Assembly (NCBI GenBank): GCA_001600455.1
Contig: BCKC01000010.1
Span: 1,618,556 to 1,682,555, forward strand
Length of the DNA: 64,000 nucleotides
Direction of reading: 5' to 3'
DNA from: Endocalyx cinctus
Taxonomy: Eukaryota; Ascomycota; Sordariomycetes; Amphisphaeriales; Apiosporaceae
Below the pieces are notes generated by a model. The model worked only from the letters and a program-made list of their open reading frames with translations. It did no database searches and was not told the origin of the DNA. Both the position numbers and the translations under genes were made by a program. The stretch's first letter is position 1. Every line of letters starts with the position of its first letter. This document shows, one piece after another, positions 1 through 12,405 of the stretch.

Positions 1-1260
1 ACCGGCGTAGGGGAAGGAAAATGGCAGAGTCCCAACCAATGGCGTCTCGGGTTCGGGATCCAAGCCATCCCGCCTCTCGTGCTCGCCGTCGGCGCCTACT
101 TCATCCCCGAGTCCCCGCGATGGCTCTGCCTCAAAGGCCGGCACGAGGAAGCCGAGGAGGCCTTTCGTCGGTACCACCACGACGGGGCAAACGACGACTG
201 GTGCGCGGACGAGTTCGCCGTGATCCGCGCGAACGTCGCGGCCGAGAGGGAGGCCCAGCACTCGCTTTCGTGGGCGGCCCTGCTGAGGACCCCGCCGTTT
301 CGCAAGAGGCTGTTCGTCGGCGCTTTCGTCTGGGCGGCCGCTATGCTGAGCGGCATCTCCTTCGTGCAGTACTACCAGACGGCGATATACGCGACGCTGC
401 AGTACTCCGAGGAGCAGCAGTTACTGGTCAGCGGCTTATACGGTACCATCGCGCCCGTGGCCTGCCTCGTCTCGCTGTTCTTCGTCGATAAGATCGGTCG
501 CAAGACTATTCTAGTCTCGAGCTCGGCCTTGCTGTCGGTCCTATACGCCGTAATCACCATCATTGCTGCCGTGTTCCCCGCTCGTCCCGGGTTTCCGACG
601 AACGAGGCGGCGCAGCGCGGTCTCATCGCTAGCATCTTCGCCGTCTCGGCCAATTATTCGGCACTTTTGGGTCCTATGACTTGGATCATTCCGTACGTTC
701 TTCCCCCTCTTTTCTTAATGTTGACTTGTTAAAAATAAAACTAATAGTAATGGCTCCCGTCTTTTTTTAGTCCCGAAGTATTTACGACCGAGTTGCGCGC
801 CAAAGCGAATGCGGTCGTTCAAGTGATCCACTACTCCCTTAGTCTGGTCATCACCCAATTATCCCCCATAGCTTTGAAGAGCGTCGGATGGAAGTATTAT
901 GTATGTTCATTGTCTATTATTTAGATAACTGATCTTATACTGATATGCGAGATAGATCCTTTTCATTCTCACTAACGCTCTATGCTCTCTGGTGTTCTTC
1001 TTCGCATATCCCGAAACTAGAGGTATTTTTCGATTCTATTTCCGCTCTTGACTCCCCGGATTTTAGGGTTTGTTCCGGAGAGAAAATGAAGTTTTCTTGC
1101 TAACAGCATTTCCGCAGGCAAATCGCTGGAAGAAATTGACGAGATATTCGGCGATGTCTCGACTCTTCACCGATCCGATCTAGAGAAGCAGCATCACGAC
1201 GATGAGAAAGAAGGGCTTGCCGTAGAGGTCGAGACTCGGGAGAAGAAAGACGAGGATTAA
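1..1260 (+). CDS. MFS sugar transporter, 3' part (5' end outside window)
   Basis: Major facilitator superfamily, sugar porter family: a plasma-membrane permease for a hexose or disaccharide by proton symport. Coding starts before base 1. Visible exons are 1-692, 771-900, 956-1022 and 1118-1260 (343 residues, stop TAA). The frame shows the porter signatures QWRL, PESPRWL, a D-x-x-GRK loop motif after transmembrane segment 8, and PETRGKSLEEID-IF after the last transmembrane segment. All introns begin GTA and end AG. The acidic/basic C-terminal tail is cytoplasmic by family analogy. The substrate cannot be read from sequence; fungal lactose/hexose permease-like proteins are the closest fit from memory. 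The next gene downstream is a same-strand amidohydrolase about 650 bases away. Confidence 0.9.
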
Positions 1261-1909
1261 GACAGGTTTACGATCAATCTTATGCCTTAGTAATGGATTT
1301 ATCAAAGTAATATAGCCATCTCTTAAAGCACATAGCTATGCCTATGTGAATCAACTTGAATTCAACTTCAACATGATTTATACTTCGAGATTTCTCAATT
1401 TGATCATATATCTTTTTCCAGCCCTTCTAGTCACCACTATCTAAACCTTTCTTTTTAACTGGCGATATTTTTCTACACAAGGCCATATTCATACTCGCCA
1501 ATCCTTCCGGAAACAGTCACATTTAAATGTCAAATCCAGTATCCTTGGTCAATCAGCCAAGTTTGGCAGTATCCTATAGAGATCCAAGAGGAGAAGGGAA
1601 TATATACACACATATAAATTAATAAATGTTTCATTATAATTATTTACTGATACTAATACATATATATATATATATATATATATAGACAATCGGGCTTCTT
1701 TGCCTAGATTCCCTCAGACCGTCTCCACTCCTACGCCGGAGCGGAACACCTCCGATATCTACTAAAGTAAAGCGTATCAGTCTGAGGCGAACCCACTTAG
1801 CTGTCCTTCAGCTTCGATATTCCTGCCCTTACGTTGAAAGTCGAGAGGTACTACAGATAAATTCCGGTCTGTATGAAACAATTGCCATACTATTAGAGAA
1901 GAATTTGCA
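1261..1909. other. Intergenic, transporter to M20 hydrolase
   Basis: AT-rich 3' flank and promoter space. It holds a (TA)n run at about 1659-1684 and no convincing reading frame. The reverse-strand frames over 1777-2100 lie antisense to the next gene. Confidence 0.6.
1659..1684. repeat. (TA)n microsatellite
   Basis: Perfect alternating TA run in the spacer between the transporter and the M20 hydrolase. Confidence 0.9.
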
Positions 1910-3628
1910 ATGGAAACAACACAAGTCAATAGAGGGTCCGTCGGCGACAATAGCGACCCCGCCGCACTCCGGCAGGATTTCAAGTCTCTCAAAATCAACG
2001 GCGCGAGGTTGATGGAATCCATCCACGCGACGTGCGAAGCCTTCGGTGCGGCGCACGTATACGGAGAGTGAGTTTTGTTTTTCGCCCTTTCTTTTTTCAA
2101 TGTTTCCGTACTTTTTCTTTTCTTTTCACAATGCTAGCCTATATTTTGTCGTCTGGGTTCCTTTACATGACAAAACTTTCGAAATATATTTGAACATGAT
2201 AAATACTTACCAACGTCAGACATCACACCGAGACGGGCATGTGCCGCCTCTCCCTATCCGACGACGACAAAAAAGTCCGGATATGGCTCAAAGAGCAAGC
2301 CGAAGCCGTCGGGTGTACCGTCACGGTCGACCAGATGGGCAACATGTTCGCCGTGCGAGCGGGCAAGGCAGGCAACGGTGACTCGTCAACGTCAGCATCG
2401 TCGTCAAAAACCCCCTCCCCCGTCATGATGGGATCTCACCTCGACACGCAGCCGGCGGGCGGGCGCTACGACGGCATCTTGGGCGTCTTGGCCGGGTTGG
2501 AGGTCTTGAGGACTTTGCGCGAGAACGGGTACGAGACCCGGGGACCGGTGGGGGTTTTGAATTGGACCAAGTAAGTACCTTAGTTTTGGTATTTCCTAGA
2601 TAAGATATGCAAGTATTTTTTTTTAACCTCCCTGACAAAAAAAAAATAGTGAAGAAGGAGCTAGATTCCCGATGATCACCATGTCATCCGGGGTATGGGC
2701 CGGGTCGATCCCGCTCGAAACGGCGTGGAACTGCACCGAAGTCCCATCCTTATCCCTTTCCCCTTCCTCCTCCTCCTCCTCCTCCTCCAAAAGCCCGCAA
2801 ACCGTCAAACAAGAACTCCAACGCATCGGCTTCCTCGGCCCCGTCCCGGCCTCGCACACCGCCCAACCGATCGCGGCGCACTTCGAGCTGCACATCGAGC
2901 AAGGCCCGATCCTCGAGGACGAAGGACTTAAGATCGGCGTCGTCGAGGGCGCCCAGGGGTACCGATGGTACGATATCCACGTAGAAGGACGCGCGAGCCA
3001 CGCCGGCACGACGCCCTTTCGCGCGCGGCGGGACGCTTTGTTGGCCGCCGCCAAGATGATCGTCGCGTCGAACGCGATCGTTTCGACCGAAGACGAAACA
3101 GGGCTGGGCTTGATCACGACGGGGATCCTGACGGCCGAACCGGGAAGCGTGAACACGACGGCGAGCGCGGCGCGGTTTACGCTGGATATACGGCATCCGG
3201 ACGAAGGCGCGCTCGCGGCCCTCGTGGATCGGTGTCGGGCCGAGTTCGAGCGCGTGGCGAGGGACGAGTGCGGGAGGGGGGTCGAGGTCAAATGGACGCT
3301 CCTGACGGAGAACACGCCCGTCAAATTCCACGACGAGTGCGTGAACGTCATCGAGGAAGCGGCCGAGGAGGTTTGCGCCGACTTCGCGCGAGAAGGAGTA
3401 AAAGGAAAAGGAGAAAAGAGGCTTTGGAAACGGATGGTCAGCGGCGCCGGTCACGATAGTTGTCACGTGAGTAAGCGGTGTCCTACCGGTATGATCTTCA
3501 CGCCGACGAGGGACGGGATGAGCCATACGCCGGACGAGTACTGCGGTCCGGAGGATTGCGTCTTGGGGGCGCAGGTTTTGCTAGGTGCCGTTTTGAGGTA
3601 CGATGCTGCGAGGAAGGATCTATTTTAA
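1910..3628 (+). CDS. M20-family N-carbamoyl-L-amino-acid / ureido hydrolase
   Basis: Zinc-dependent amidohydrolase of the M20 peptidase superfamily (beta-ureidopropionase, allantoate amidohydrolase, N-carbamoyl-amino-acid hydrolase branch). It cleaves a carbamoyl or related C-N bond to release ammonia, CO2 and an amino acid. Exons are 1910-2067, 2220-2570 and 2650-3628, giving 495 aa. Motifs in order: ETGM-RLSLSD; GSHLDTQP with a metal-binding His/Asp; NEEGARFP with a metal Glu; HFELHIEQGP with a metal His; the dimerisation segment with RASHAGTTPF; and a C-terminal SGAGHDS plus SHTPDEYC with the last zinc His. A poly-Ser tract encoded by (TCC)n at 2764-2788 extends a surface loop after the NEEGARFP region. 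The exact substrate is unresolved. A role in pyrimidine or purine nitrogen salvage is inference. Confidence 0.9.
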
Positions 3629-4749
3629 GAGAGAGCGGGAGTAAGGAAAGTTTTGGGTTGAGACATCGAGTATATATATCCTCCAATAAAATGAAGTATT
3701 GATGTTGAAATAAGACGAGAATACGCCATATTCTATGTGATACACGCTGGCTTTGCACTTGTTTATTTCTCATCCTCCTCCCAATCACCGTTTTCCTATT
3801 TAAGGAGGCTTAGGATAAGTTTAGATGTACCCATCATCACACGTAGGAGAAGCAACATATTCATTAAGAACCGATTTTATTTGTTCATCTATTTACAAGG
3901 CAATCTTCAACTATACTCTCCGTAGGTCAACTAGACAATCCCGATATGATTCTAATATAAATTGATATCATAAAACGAAGCCATTCTTTTATATATAAAA
4001 TTTATGCAATTGTGGTATCATAAGCTACTTGCTTTTTTTTTTTTTTTTTTTGTTTCTTAACTGAGTGTTTTGTGACGTGCATGATCGTTGTTGTTTTGCG
4101 ATGAACAAAAGAAAGAAAGAAAAAAAGGTAAAAAGTCCTTCTAATATGTTGGTTCCTCTTCCTCTTTTTTTTATCTTCTCTCCATTCCTTCCGACCGACA
4201 GGAATAACAAAAAAGAAAAACACAATAGAAAAGAAATAAAATAAAAAAAAAGACAAAAGCAAATATCCCGACGATATTGAATCCTATCCCTGTCTATTTA
4301 CCACCTTAAAACGATGGCTGGCTCTTTGATATCTTGGAACGAGAAGACAAGCACTAGAAAGCAAAACGCAGGAATGAAACAAGAACAAAAGAAAAGGCTG
4401 AGAAATTATGTGCGAAGAATAAAAGCCTAAGTTGATAGGATACCGTCCAATCAGCCCAGTTGTTTTTAGAGAAGGCGACGATGCCTCAGTTGCAACCAAA
4501 TCGGCCCTAGGGGTAATCTCCCAAGAAGCATATTCTTTTCGTTATCACCCCTTTTCTTATCTGTCATCCACGCACCTACATCCCGCTTCGCCCTTGACCC
4601 CCTCCCTTCCTCCATTAACACTCCAACATCTCCTTTCTCGAGCAAAAAATGAGGTAGTTCGCCTTGAGTAGTATTTGTCGATTCCGGGAAGCTTTTGATC
4701 TTGTCCGCTTCGTATATTTTGATATCGCAAATTTCCGAATCCAAGCTTT
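3629..4749. other. Intergenic, convergent 3' ends
   Basis: Space between the convergent M20 hydrolase and PIP5-kinase genes. It includes a 19-base T run at 4033-4051 and purine-rich tracts around 4100-4260. No gene is supported. Confidence 0.6.
3685..3690 (+). terminator. Candidate polyadenylation signal of the M20 hydrolase gene
   Basis: Exact AATAAA, 57 bases past the stop codon and downstream of a TA-rich stretch. Confidence 0.5.
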
Positions 4750-7700
4750 CTATTTTGGAAGTGGAGGCAGCGCCTTGTCGAGTTCCTCGCGGCTAACACG
4801 ATGCCGTAGCGTCTTGCCGACCGTCAGGCTGTTGTTTCCACTGCTCCCGCTCCGTCTCCTGCCAGCAGCAAAAATGCTGTCCGGCTCTATATAACTTGAC
4901 TTCGGCGGCGTCGGGGGGCCTCGTCCTCCGATACCGTGAGGCGCCAAATCTGTAAACCCGTCTCGTCGCTCTTGTGGCGTATAAGGCCTTGACCCGTTAT
5001 TGCTTCCATCGCTGCGATCTCGTCCGTTGAGTGACGAGGCCTCCGCAGACTCCTCCACGATCGGTAAGATGGCGTTGGAGCTCGTCCTTTCGTTTGACGG
5101 TGATACCGAGGTGGTGATTATGCGGTCCGGGATTTGGTCTTCCTTGGTGCCATATTTATCCTTCTTACTAGCCACCCTTAGCGCCTTCTCCACAATCGGG
5201 TTCGGTTCCGGTGAACCCGCACTCCTCATCCCCGGTGGTGCCGGGGGCAGATATGACGGGATAGGAGGTGCGCTACGGGTTCCAGAGGGGTGTTGGCCGT
5301 CGGTTGCCTCGGTAAGATCGGTACCTGGGACCGTCGCAGCCATCAGAGCAGCCTCTCTATCCAGTGCTTCTCTTTCTGCTTCTTCAGGAGACATCGTGAT
5401 GCCCGTCATAAACTTGATAAATCGTTCACCGTACTCGTGAGGAGGCAATGCGGATATTTGAGAACGATCGCTCGACAGACCTTTCCAAAAGTGCTCCAAC
5501 TTCTTGATCATGCCGTACTGTATAGCGTTAATATTAGTATATGTCTTGATACCTGAATGAAGTTTGAACCGTAGTTCCGAATACTCACGTGTGTTAGACA
5601 ATCAATGACACCGAGATAGTAGACCTCCTCGGCCGGGGTATTATTTTCGTGCGTCGCTCGCAAGCCACCATCGTCGGTATAGAAAAGTCCGCCTCGGCTG
5701 TAGCCTTCCAGTTCGTCCGGCATTTTCTCCATGGCCTGACCCATCGGCACCGGACGCTCCGTCTTGATCATTTGTCTCAACTCCCTGGCCTTGCGCGCAC
5801 TCTCCAGCTTAGAAGGCGTTCGCATGAGACTGCCATTAGGATCGAAGTTTTCGTCGTTGGGGCCATCGCCACCGGGATTGAAGATTTGTAGCGTCTTCCC
5901 TCTCAAATTCTCTTCATTTCCTTTCCGTAGGTCATGAATTCCTATCAGAAGAGAGTAATCCATTATACTCAGCTTCTGCAGCAGGCGGACGTCACGTTCG
6001 AGCTGTTGCAGGAATAGCTGCTTTTTCTGAATTCCCAGTTCAAGATGTCTCTTCCGACGAAGCCAGTTAAGATCCTTCAATGTAGCGCGCGGGTTCTGTT
6101 CCAAGTCCTCCTCCCTGTAGTCTCGGCCAATAGTAGAGCCCTTCAAGTCGAAAGTGGTGTGGATATCTCGATGGGGCGGGAACAGATTGTTCATCACGAC
6201 AAAGTGGATCTTTTTCCCGTACGGCATCTTGACTCGGTGGAGGCCGTAGAATTGAGAGAGCAAGGTGTTCGGGTTTTCCGTCACGTGATTGTAGTAGTCT
6301 TTCAATATCTTGCGGAGAAACTTATGCTCGGCGTGGTGAATCGTCTTGATGATGTACTTATAATCTCGGGAGAAGTAGAAGAAGCTACCGCTCTTCCCCG
6401 GAGATCCAAGCTCGGACAAGATATATTTTCCGGTGAGGGACATCAAATAATCCGCAGGATCCAACCTGAATAGGGCACGAAGATGTCGGAAAACCCATGG
6501 TGCGTAGTCCTTAAACTTGAAATCATACTTTGCCGAAGGCACGAGCTCATTTCCGGCGCTGTTCATACGTTAGTGTGTCGTGGGACGAGGCAAACCAAGA
6601 AGTTACAGATCATGACGAGCGAGTAATTAGGGACGAGAAAAACATACATGTCAAACGTCGATTTTTGCTTAGCTTCGAAGTCTGCATCGGTCAAAGGACG
6701 ATCGAGTTTCGCATTCGTACGAGAGACCGAGACGCGAATACCAGTCAACATATTGTACGCCGTAGTCCAGTTCGCGTGATTCTCGTCCACCTTAGTACCG
6801 ACAAGAACCCTGTCGTCGTCTTCTTCCTCCCTCTTCTTCTTCTTAGCGCGTTTCTGTCGATACGCTTCAGCCCACCGCAAAGCGTCGTCGTCGGGTAAGA
6901 TTTCGTCTCGGGGCATGTCTGATTGGAGCGATCGCGTGTTCTTCCTACCCAAGTTGAGAGATCCTCTGCGTCCGGTCGGGTTTACCGAAGTAGGGGAGAA
7001 GCGGCCAGTGGTGAAAGCAGTATCATTACCTTCTCTAGATCCACGACCAGATTGAACTTTAGGTACTTCGAGAGTATGTCGGTGTTTCAACGCACCGGCC
7101 GGGGGAGGTGCGAGAGCGGATGTGGAAGAAGAGCCTGGTACGGGATAAGTAGGAGGAGAGGAAAACCTCTGAGGGCCGGGAGATTGCGATGATTTTGGTT
7201 TAGTTTGATCAGATGGCGGTGCAGGTGTTACGGAAGGACTAGGCTGTAGGGTGCGATAAGGAATATCCGAAGTCGTTGTAGTATTTGCAGGTCGTATATT
7301 AGAACCATCCATATTGTTCGGTTGAGGTTTTCGCGACGATTCGAAAGTATTCCGTTGTTGCAAATATACCTGAGAGGCTGAATCGGCAGAAGCTCGCGTC
7401 AGGTAGGATTCGTTGATACCCGGTCTTTGGGAGTCGTTGGAAAACTTTGTTATCGTGGCCTCCTTCTCGGTAGAATTGATTCGATTCTTCCCATTGATTC
7501 CTTCCACTCCATTCACTCCATTCACTCCATTCACTCCATTGGGAGTTTTCCCCGACCAGCCGTTTGTTAAGGCGGTCATATCCGAATGATTCGAGGCGTC
7601 TCCATTCATTCGTACCTTCGGGTCTGTGAGGTGAGAGGAATTAGAGGAAGAGTTATCGTCGAAGCTTTCGTTAGTTCGATCAAAAGCATTCATGAAAGAC

Positions 7701-7843
7701 CTTTGAAAGCTCGATTGCGATTGTCTGTCGCTGTTGACCAGTTTCGAAAAAGACGAATCTTGATGATTATCAAAATCTAGGTGAACGAGACCTGGGTTGG
7801 TAGTATAAATCGGTGCATTCTCATCATTTACGAAAGAGGGCAT
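4750..7843 (-). CDS. mss4: Phosphatidylinositol-4-phosphate 5-kinase (Mss4 type)
   Basis: Makes PI(4,5)P2 from PI4P at the plasma membrane, controlling actin, endocytosis and cell-wall signalling. Exons are 7843-6648, 6558-5589 and 5517-4750, giving 977 aa. The first ~300 residues are low-complexity Ser/Asn-rich with a GVN tandem repeat. A basic stretch (KRAKKKKR) then leads into the PIPK catalytic domain. Domain landmarks: GNELVPSAKYDFKFKDYAPWVFR, KYIL, the glycine-rich SPGKSGSFF loop, DLKGSTIGR, MDYSLLIGIHD and, across intron 2, GVIDCLTHYG. The C-terminal ~230 residues are Pro/Ser-rich and unconserved. The 5' side has a long leader region of about 2.4 kb. The family assignment is very secure. 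Only the exact N-terminal start is less certain. Confidence 0.95.
7498..7545 (-). repeat. In-frame 9-bp tandem repeat in the PIP5-kinase gene
   Basis: Consecutive 9-base units (CATTCACTC-like on the + strand) encode an Asn-Gly-Val repeat in the disordered N-terminal region of the kinase. Length polymorphism between strains is likely. Confidence 0.8.
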
Positions 7844-10311
7844 GTTATTGTTCGAGTGTTTATAATTTCAGTCCCCGTCGTTCGATTGCAACCTTTTCAA
7901 TCTACCTCCCCTATGGCTTCGAAAAGAGATAGACTGAATCCCGATAAACTTTTAAACAAATAATGATGATAATGTCGTAATTATAAGATAGGATTTATTT
8001 GTTGATTTTTTTTTGGGGGGGTCTCAGGGTCGTGTTTATCTTCGGAGTTAGAGAAGTTTGGTTGACAAAGGAACAATTATATTTCGAGGAACGATTAAAA
8101 CTTCAATTTAATTTACTAGATAAGGAGAAGAAGAAAAGAAAAAAAGAAAAGAAAAGAGAAAAGGAGAAATGAAGTATGGAATAATTAACTTTAGAATCCC
8201 TCACTTTCCAATATGTGAAGGGAAAAAGTATGGTAGTAGAGGTTAGTAGAATATTAGGAATAAAGAAAAGACGTGGGTAGAGTAGTAGAGTGGTAGAATG
8301 GTAGAGTGAGTAGTAGAGTAGAGTAGAGTAGGATAGGATAATGGTAAGGTAGAGACGATAGGGATGGATAGGGTAAGTTTGCATGTACCCATAAGACATA
8401 AGACACGCAGGAAATATGAAATCTTACAAGTACGAAATACTAAATGATGAAGAGCTGGGGGAGGGTTTGGTACAGTATTGGTCTGGGTTAGGCTGACCAG
8501 GGCTGTTGAATACGTGGGACCTATCAACTAAAATCATTGGTTTAATGACCGTGGAAATAAGTACAAGCGTCTTCGCTATTTCTTTAGCACATTAGAACCA
8601 TCGTAGTACATTTATGATATTTAAAAAATTAAATCAATCTTGTCGTGATACGTAGAAAAGTAAATAATTATCATTAATCATCGTAATACATTATTTATAT
8701 ACTTGTGCTATGTACGGAGTATGTATTTACAGTACCGTCGTCGACATTACTATTACCATTATCTCCGTGTACACAAGTAAGTGAGTTACTTTTTAAGACG
8801 AGTGGTATTAGGTATTAGGGGGAATCTAAGTCACTTAGGCCTCGTTTCTAAAGTTATTTACAGAAGCACAGCTGAAGTTGTTAAATGATACCTTTTATGC
8901 CCTGTTAAGAAAGAAAGTAAAAATTAAGTAAGTTTTCAGGGGCTTCCATGATGTCAGCATCTAATGCAGCCCTGGAGGCTTGTAAACATCGCATAAACAG
9001 CTTACTTTTCAAAATTTCAATACATATAAGATCTCGGTGAAATGGTCTATATCTAGGTTAAGCTATAGATGTAATTTGATATTTACAATCTACATCAATC
9101 AATCTATACGTACACATAAATTATCTTTCATATTTCTTCTGTTCTTTTTTCTTTTGTTGTTGATGTTTGTTCCTTACTATGTATTTCTCCATGTTTACGT
9201 ACAACCAGTGTTTTATGGGGTATATGCTATGACAATTAAATAATCCTCATTTCTTTTTGACCCAGATTATCATTCACTGCCTCTCTCGGGTAAGTTGGAA
9301 TCTCCGTCCCTCATTCCAGAATTGTTCCGTGCCGATATTGCCGTCCCAAGTCTTAGGGAATTTTATTAGGTAGGCTGGGCTGCTTGCTTGCTAACTTACT
9401 GAAACCTCTTAATCCCGATAATTCTTCTTTCACCCTTCTTTTTTTTTTTTTTCCCTCTTTCTTTGTCTTAATAATATAATTACTCAGGTATGTAGTGGCC
9501 TCTTTTTTTCAGCTTGTCAAGCTCCCCAGCCCCCCCTGTCAGCTTGTCTACTTAGGACGTACCCGTCAACCCCGTACCAGATAACCAGATCTATCTATCG
9601 TCTCGGCCCATCACATGCTTTTTTGGGTAAAGGGTAAAACGGCGGTGGATAAGTTACCATTTCCAACCAAGACAAAAGAAAAATCAAGATCAAAGAAGAA
9701 TCAATACAGAATGATCATCAGTTATGAGGTCACCTCCATCCTTTTTTTTAATACTCCAATGCTACTTCAATTTTCCGACAAATTGTATATGTACATAATC
9801 AACTGAACTGATCTGCGGTAATTATCGTATTATGTCCACGGGTATCTTACTTCAGATTGCCAACTCACAGGTACCAATCACTACACGTCCGGAATCAGCA
9901 TTAAGTCCTAATATAAAAAAAGAGGGACATTCTATTTTTTTTTTTCTTCTCCCTCTCCTTACTTGACTTGGCAAACGGAGTCCTTGCCGAAACTCTCTTA
10001 CTAATTCATAGAGCGTTACACGTAACTACGTATGATCAATATCAGTCCCAAACGACAGTGAAAAAAACGTAACAGCTTAATAGCACAATAGTATTCCTAT
10101 ATACCTAGGTATTGTATTGAACATTATACTTTAAAGGTAGAGAGAAGAGTTCGGCATTTATCATTTCTTGCTAATCTTCTTTTTTTTTTCCCCCAACCCA
10201 AACGCCATTCTAAATGCAATATTGCCAATGTATAAATACAACTAGACTATACAATTGTACAGGTAGTATATATAATTCATATGTTCTATGCGTGCGTAGT
10301 TGATTGATTCA
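7844..10311. other. Intergenic / 5' leader, PIP5-kinase to coa6
   Basis: About 2.5 kb without a supported gene. It contains a purine-rich tract (8120-8170), an imperfect TAGAG/TAGTAGAG tandem array (8278-8338), a TACGGAGTA-type motif at 8714-8722 and several T runs. Part is presumably the kinase promoter and 5' UTR. The reverse frames at 8103-8527 are repeat-driven and are not called. Confidence 0.55.
8278..8338. repeat. Imperfect TAGAG-type tandem array
   Basis: Repeated units built from TAGAG, TAGTAGAG and TGGTAGAG in the region upstream of the kinase gene. Looks like a simple-sequence expansion. Confidence 0.75.
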
Positions 10312-10765
10312 TTATCTTCTCGGCACGGTATCGCCGGGATTCTGGCTCATGGCAACCTTGTTCGCGCCCTCGGCCTCTAATCGAGCGATCGTCTGTTTCT
10401 TCTGATGATCGGCGACTCGATATTTCTTGAAATACGTGACCTACGCAGCGAAGATAAGTTAGACGATTAGAAGAGTAACGGTATGTTTCGCTCGCCCTCC
10501 ATATAAAGGAGAAAAAACTCACCCAAGCGGTCGCGCAATCTTGCTGGAAAACGCCGTGTTCCTTCGCGCACTGCTTCTCCGCTACCTTCTTCCCGTCGCC
10601 GGCGAGAGAGTCGATCACGTCGTGCTTGTCCAGGCAGGCGAAGAACTTGTCGCGCGCGTCCCAGCACATCTGCCGCTCCGTCCGGTCCGGCGCGCGCGCT
10701 CCCGTGCGCACTTCCTGTTTGCGCTTTTCGTCTTCTGAGCTGCCGAATAAACCAAAGATACCCAT
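10312..10765 (-). CDS. coa6: Coa6-like cytochrome c oxidase assembly factor
   Basis: Small twin-Cys protein of the Cox6b/Coa6 family, acting in the mitochondrial intermembrane space in copper delivery to Cox2 during complex IV assembly. Exons are 10765-10523 and 10440-10312, with an 82-nt intron, giving 123 aa. The Cys pairs are C34-x9-C44 in CWDARDKFFAC and C66-x10-C77, which is the Coa6 arrangement. An aromatic/basic TYFKKYR segment follows directly after the intron, as in fungal orthologues. No cleavable presequence is seen, which fits Mia40-dependent import. Structural Cox6b is the alternative, but the short N-terminus starting MGIFGLFG and the C-x9-C/C-x10-C spacing favour Coa6. Confidence 0.88.
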
Positions 10766-11586
10766 TTTTTCTTTAACTTTTTTTTTCTCCTATCCTACCC
10801 CTCGTTGGTCCTTTTTTCTTTCCGTCTATTTGTCACCGGTTCGAATAATTGTGCTGGAGGTCACGGTTTTTATTCTTCAGGAACTTGAAGCGATATGTAA
10901 TAAGGAACGAGGAGTAATTCTGTCGTCGCAGTTTGATTTTCTGAATTGTATATCTTGCATCATAGCTCTCCAAGCTTCAAAAAGTTATCATTTGAGCTAC
11001 ATATCCACTTAAGAGGCTTTTAATTTATTATATCCAATTATACAGAGTAATGCAATATCTGAAAGAAATGCTGAGTCAGTTAGTTAGTGTCACAAGCCAC
11101 ATAAACGCCAACTGTCACTCCTTTCAAGTGTGGGTCTAACTGTATCCAGTTTAGGCGGCATCGAAATTAGCAATCTACGCTACAACTATCATCACCTTAG
11201 AATTTCCCGGGGGGAAGTTCTTATTATTAGATTTGACGAAAATAATTACAAGCGGCGATAAACAACGGGAACCGTACCCTATTTCTCTAGAAACACGAAT
11301 AAAAATGAATAACTTTACACTCGTCACTGTAATATGAGCCGTACTTTGACGATAACTTCAACTACCCAAGTCGAGACCCAAGACTAAACTTGTTCACTTA
11401 ACTCCGTTAATTTCCCATGTTGACGATTACTTTTATATGACCACGAACTTACCATAACGTGTTTCACCAACATCTACGTCTTTTTTTTCCTTCCTTCGAC
11501 GACTAATTTAATCCCTGCGAATATCGCCTCAAAAGGGTTTTAAAAAAAGGACGGTTTAGGCGAGAGAGCGAAAGAGAGAAAACAGA
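10766..11586. other. Divergent promoter region, coa6 / sys1
   Basis: Space between two divergently transcribed genes. AT-rich, with a T/C-rich tract just upstream of coa6. No gene is seen. Confidence 0.55.
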
Positions 11587-12405
11587 ATGGCCCGAAGAAG
11601 AAGACCGCCTCGTTCCGGCGCCATAGCTGAGCTACCGCCCCTGCGCATTCTCGGTCAGATCGCGGCCCTGCAGGGGATCTACTACATCGTCGCCCTCGTC
11701 CTTATGCTCTTCACCTCCCTCGTCGCCGGCTTCACCTTTAAGCTCGACCTCGTTTTCGGCTGGGCCAGTCTACGGGGCGACACCACGCACGGGTGGCTGA
11801 TCGGTTTCGTTTGGTTATGTTGCTCCGGTGCTATGTAAGCTATATATCTATATAACCCCCTTTTTTCTTTCCCTTATCGAATCCTTTGCGCGTTACAATA
11901 TTACCCGGGTCATATAATCAATACTCTGCGCGAAGAAATCTATGTACTGACGAAACCGGAAAAAAATAAACACAGCATCGTCGCCATGGTCGCCCTGGTA
12001 TCCCGATCGAAGCTCGTCCTCGATTTCGCGCTCACCCTGCACTTCATCCACCTCGTCGTCACCTTCTTCTACACGGGCTTCCTGCCGCGCCACCTCGCCT
12101 GGTGGGTCACCATGATCGCCTCGAGCGCCATCACCGTCGCCGGGGGCTCGTACGCGTGCCAGTGGCGCGAGCTGCGACCCATCAGCTTCGGCGGGAATAA
12201 GCCTAGTAATAATAATAGCAATAACGGTAGCGGCAACACGGCCGATGCTTCGTCGGCTATGGAGAATGGGCAGGCCGGCGGGAGTCGTAGAGACGACTTC
12301 GAGGGCGAAGGTTTTCCTAGGGGCGGTCGCGGGAGGGGGAGGGGAGGTAGAGACGGCGCCGGCGTGTACGAGATGGTCGGTATGAAGAACGGCGCGAATT
12401 CGTGA
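11587..12405 (+). CDS. sys1: Sys1-like Golgi membrane trafficking protein
   Basis: Integral Golgi protein that recruits the Arl3/ARFRP1 GTPase to the trans-Golgi and supports endosome-Golgi traffic. Exons are 11587-11834 and 11976-12405, giving 225 aa. A basic N-terminus and the conserved LRILGQIAALQGIYY lead are followed by four hydrophobic segments. The first loop has the FGWASLRGDTTHGW stretch. The fourth segment lies after SRSKLVLDFALTLHFIH. The C-terminal ~70 residues are Asn/Gly/Arg-rich and cytoplasmic, longer than in yeast. The start ATG directly follows a purine-rich leader. Confidence 0.9.

Noticed and set aside
8278..8338. Short tandem array considered as a CRISPR-like array
   Set aside because: Units are about 5-9 bases, irregular and without spacers; the genome is eukaryotic.
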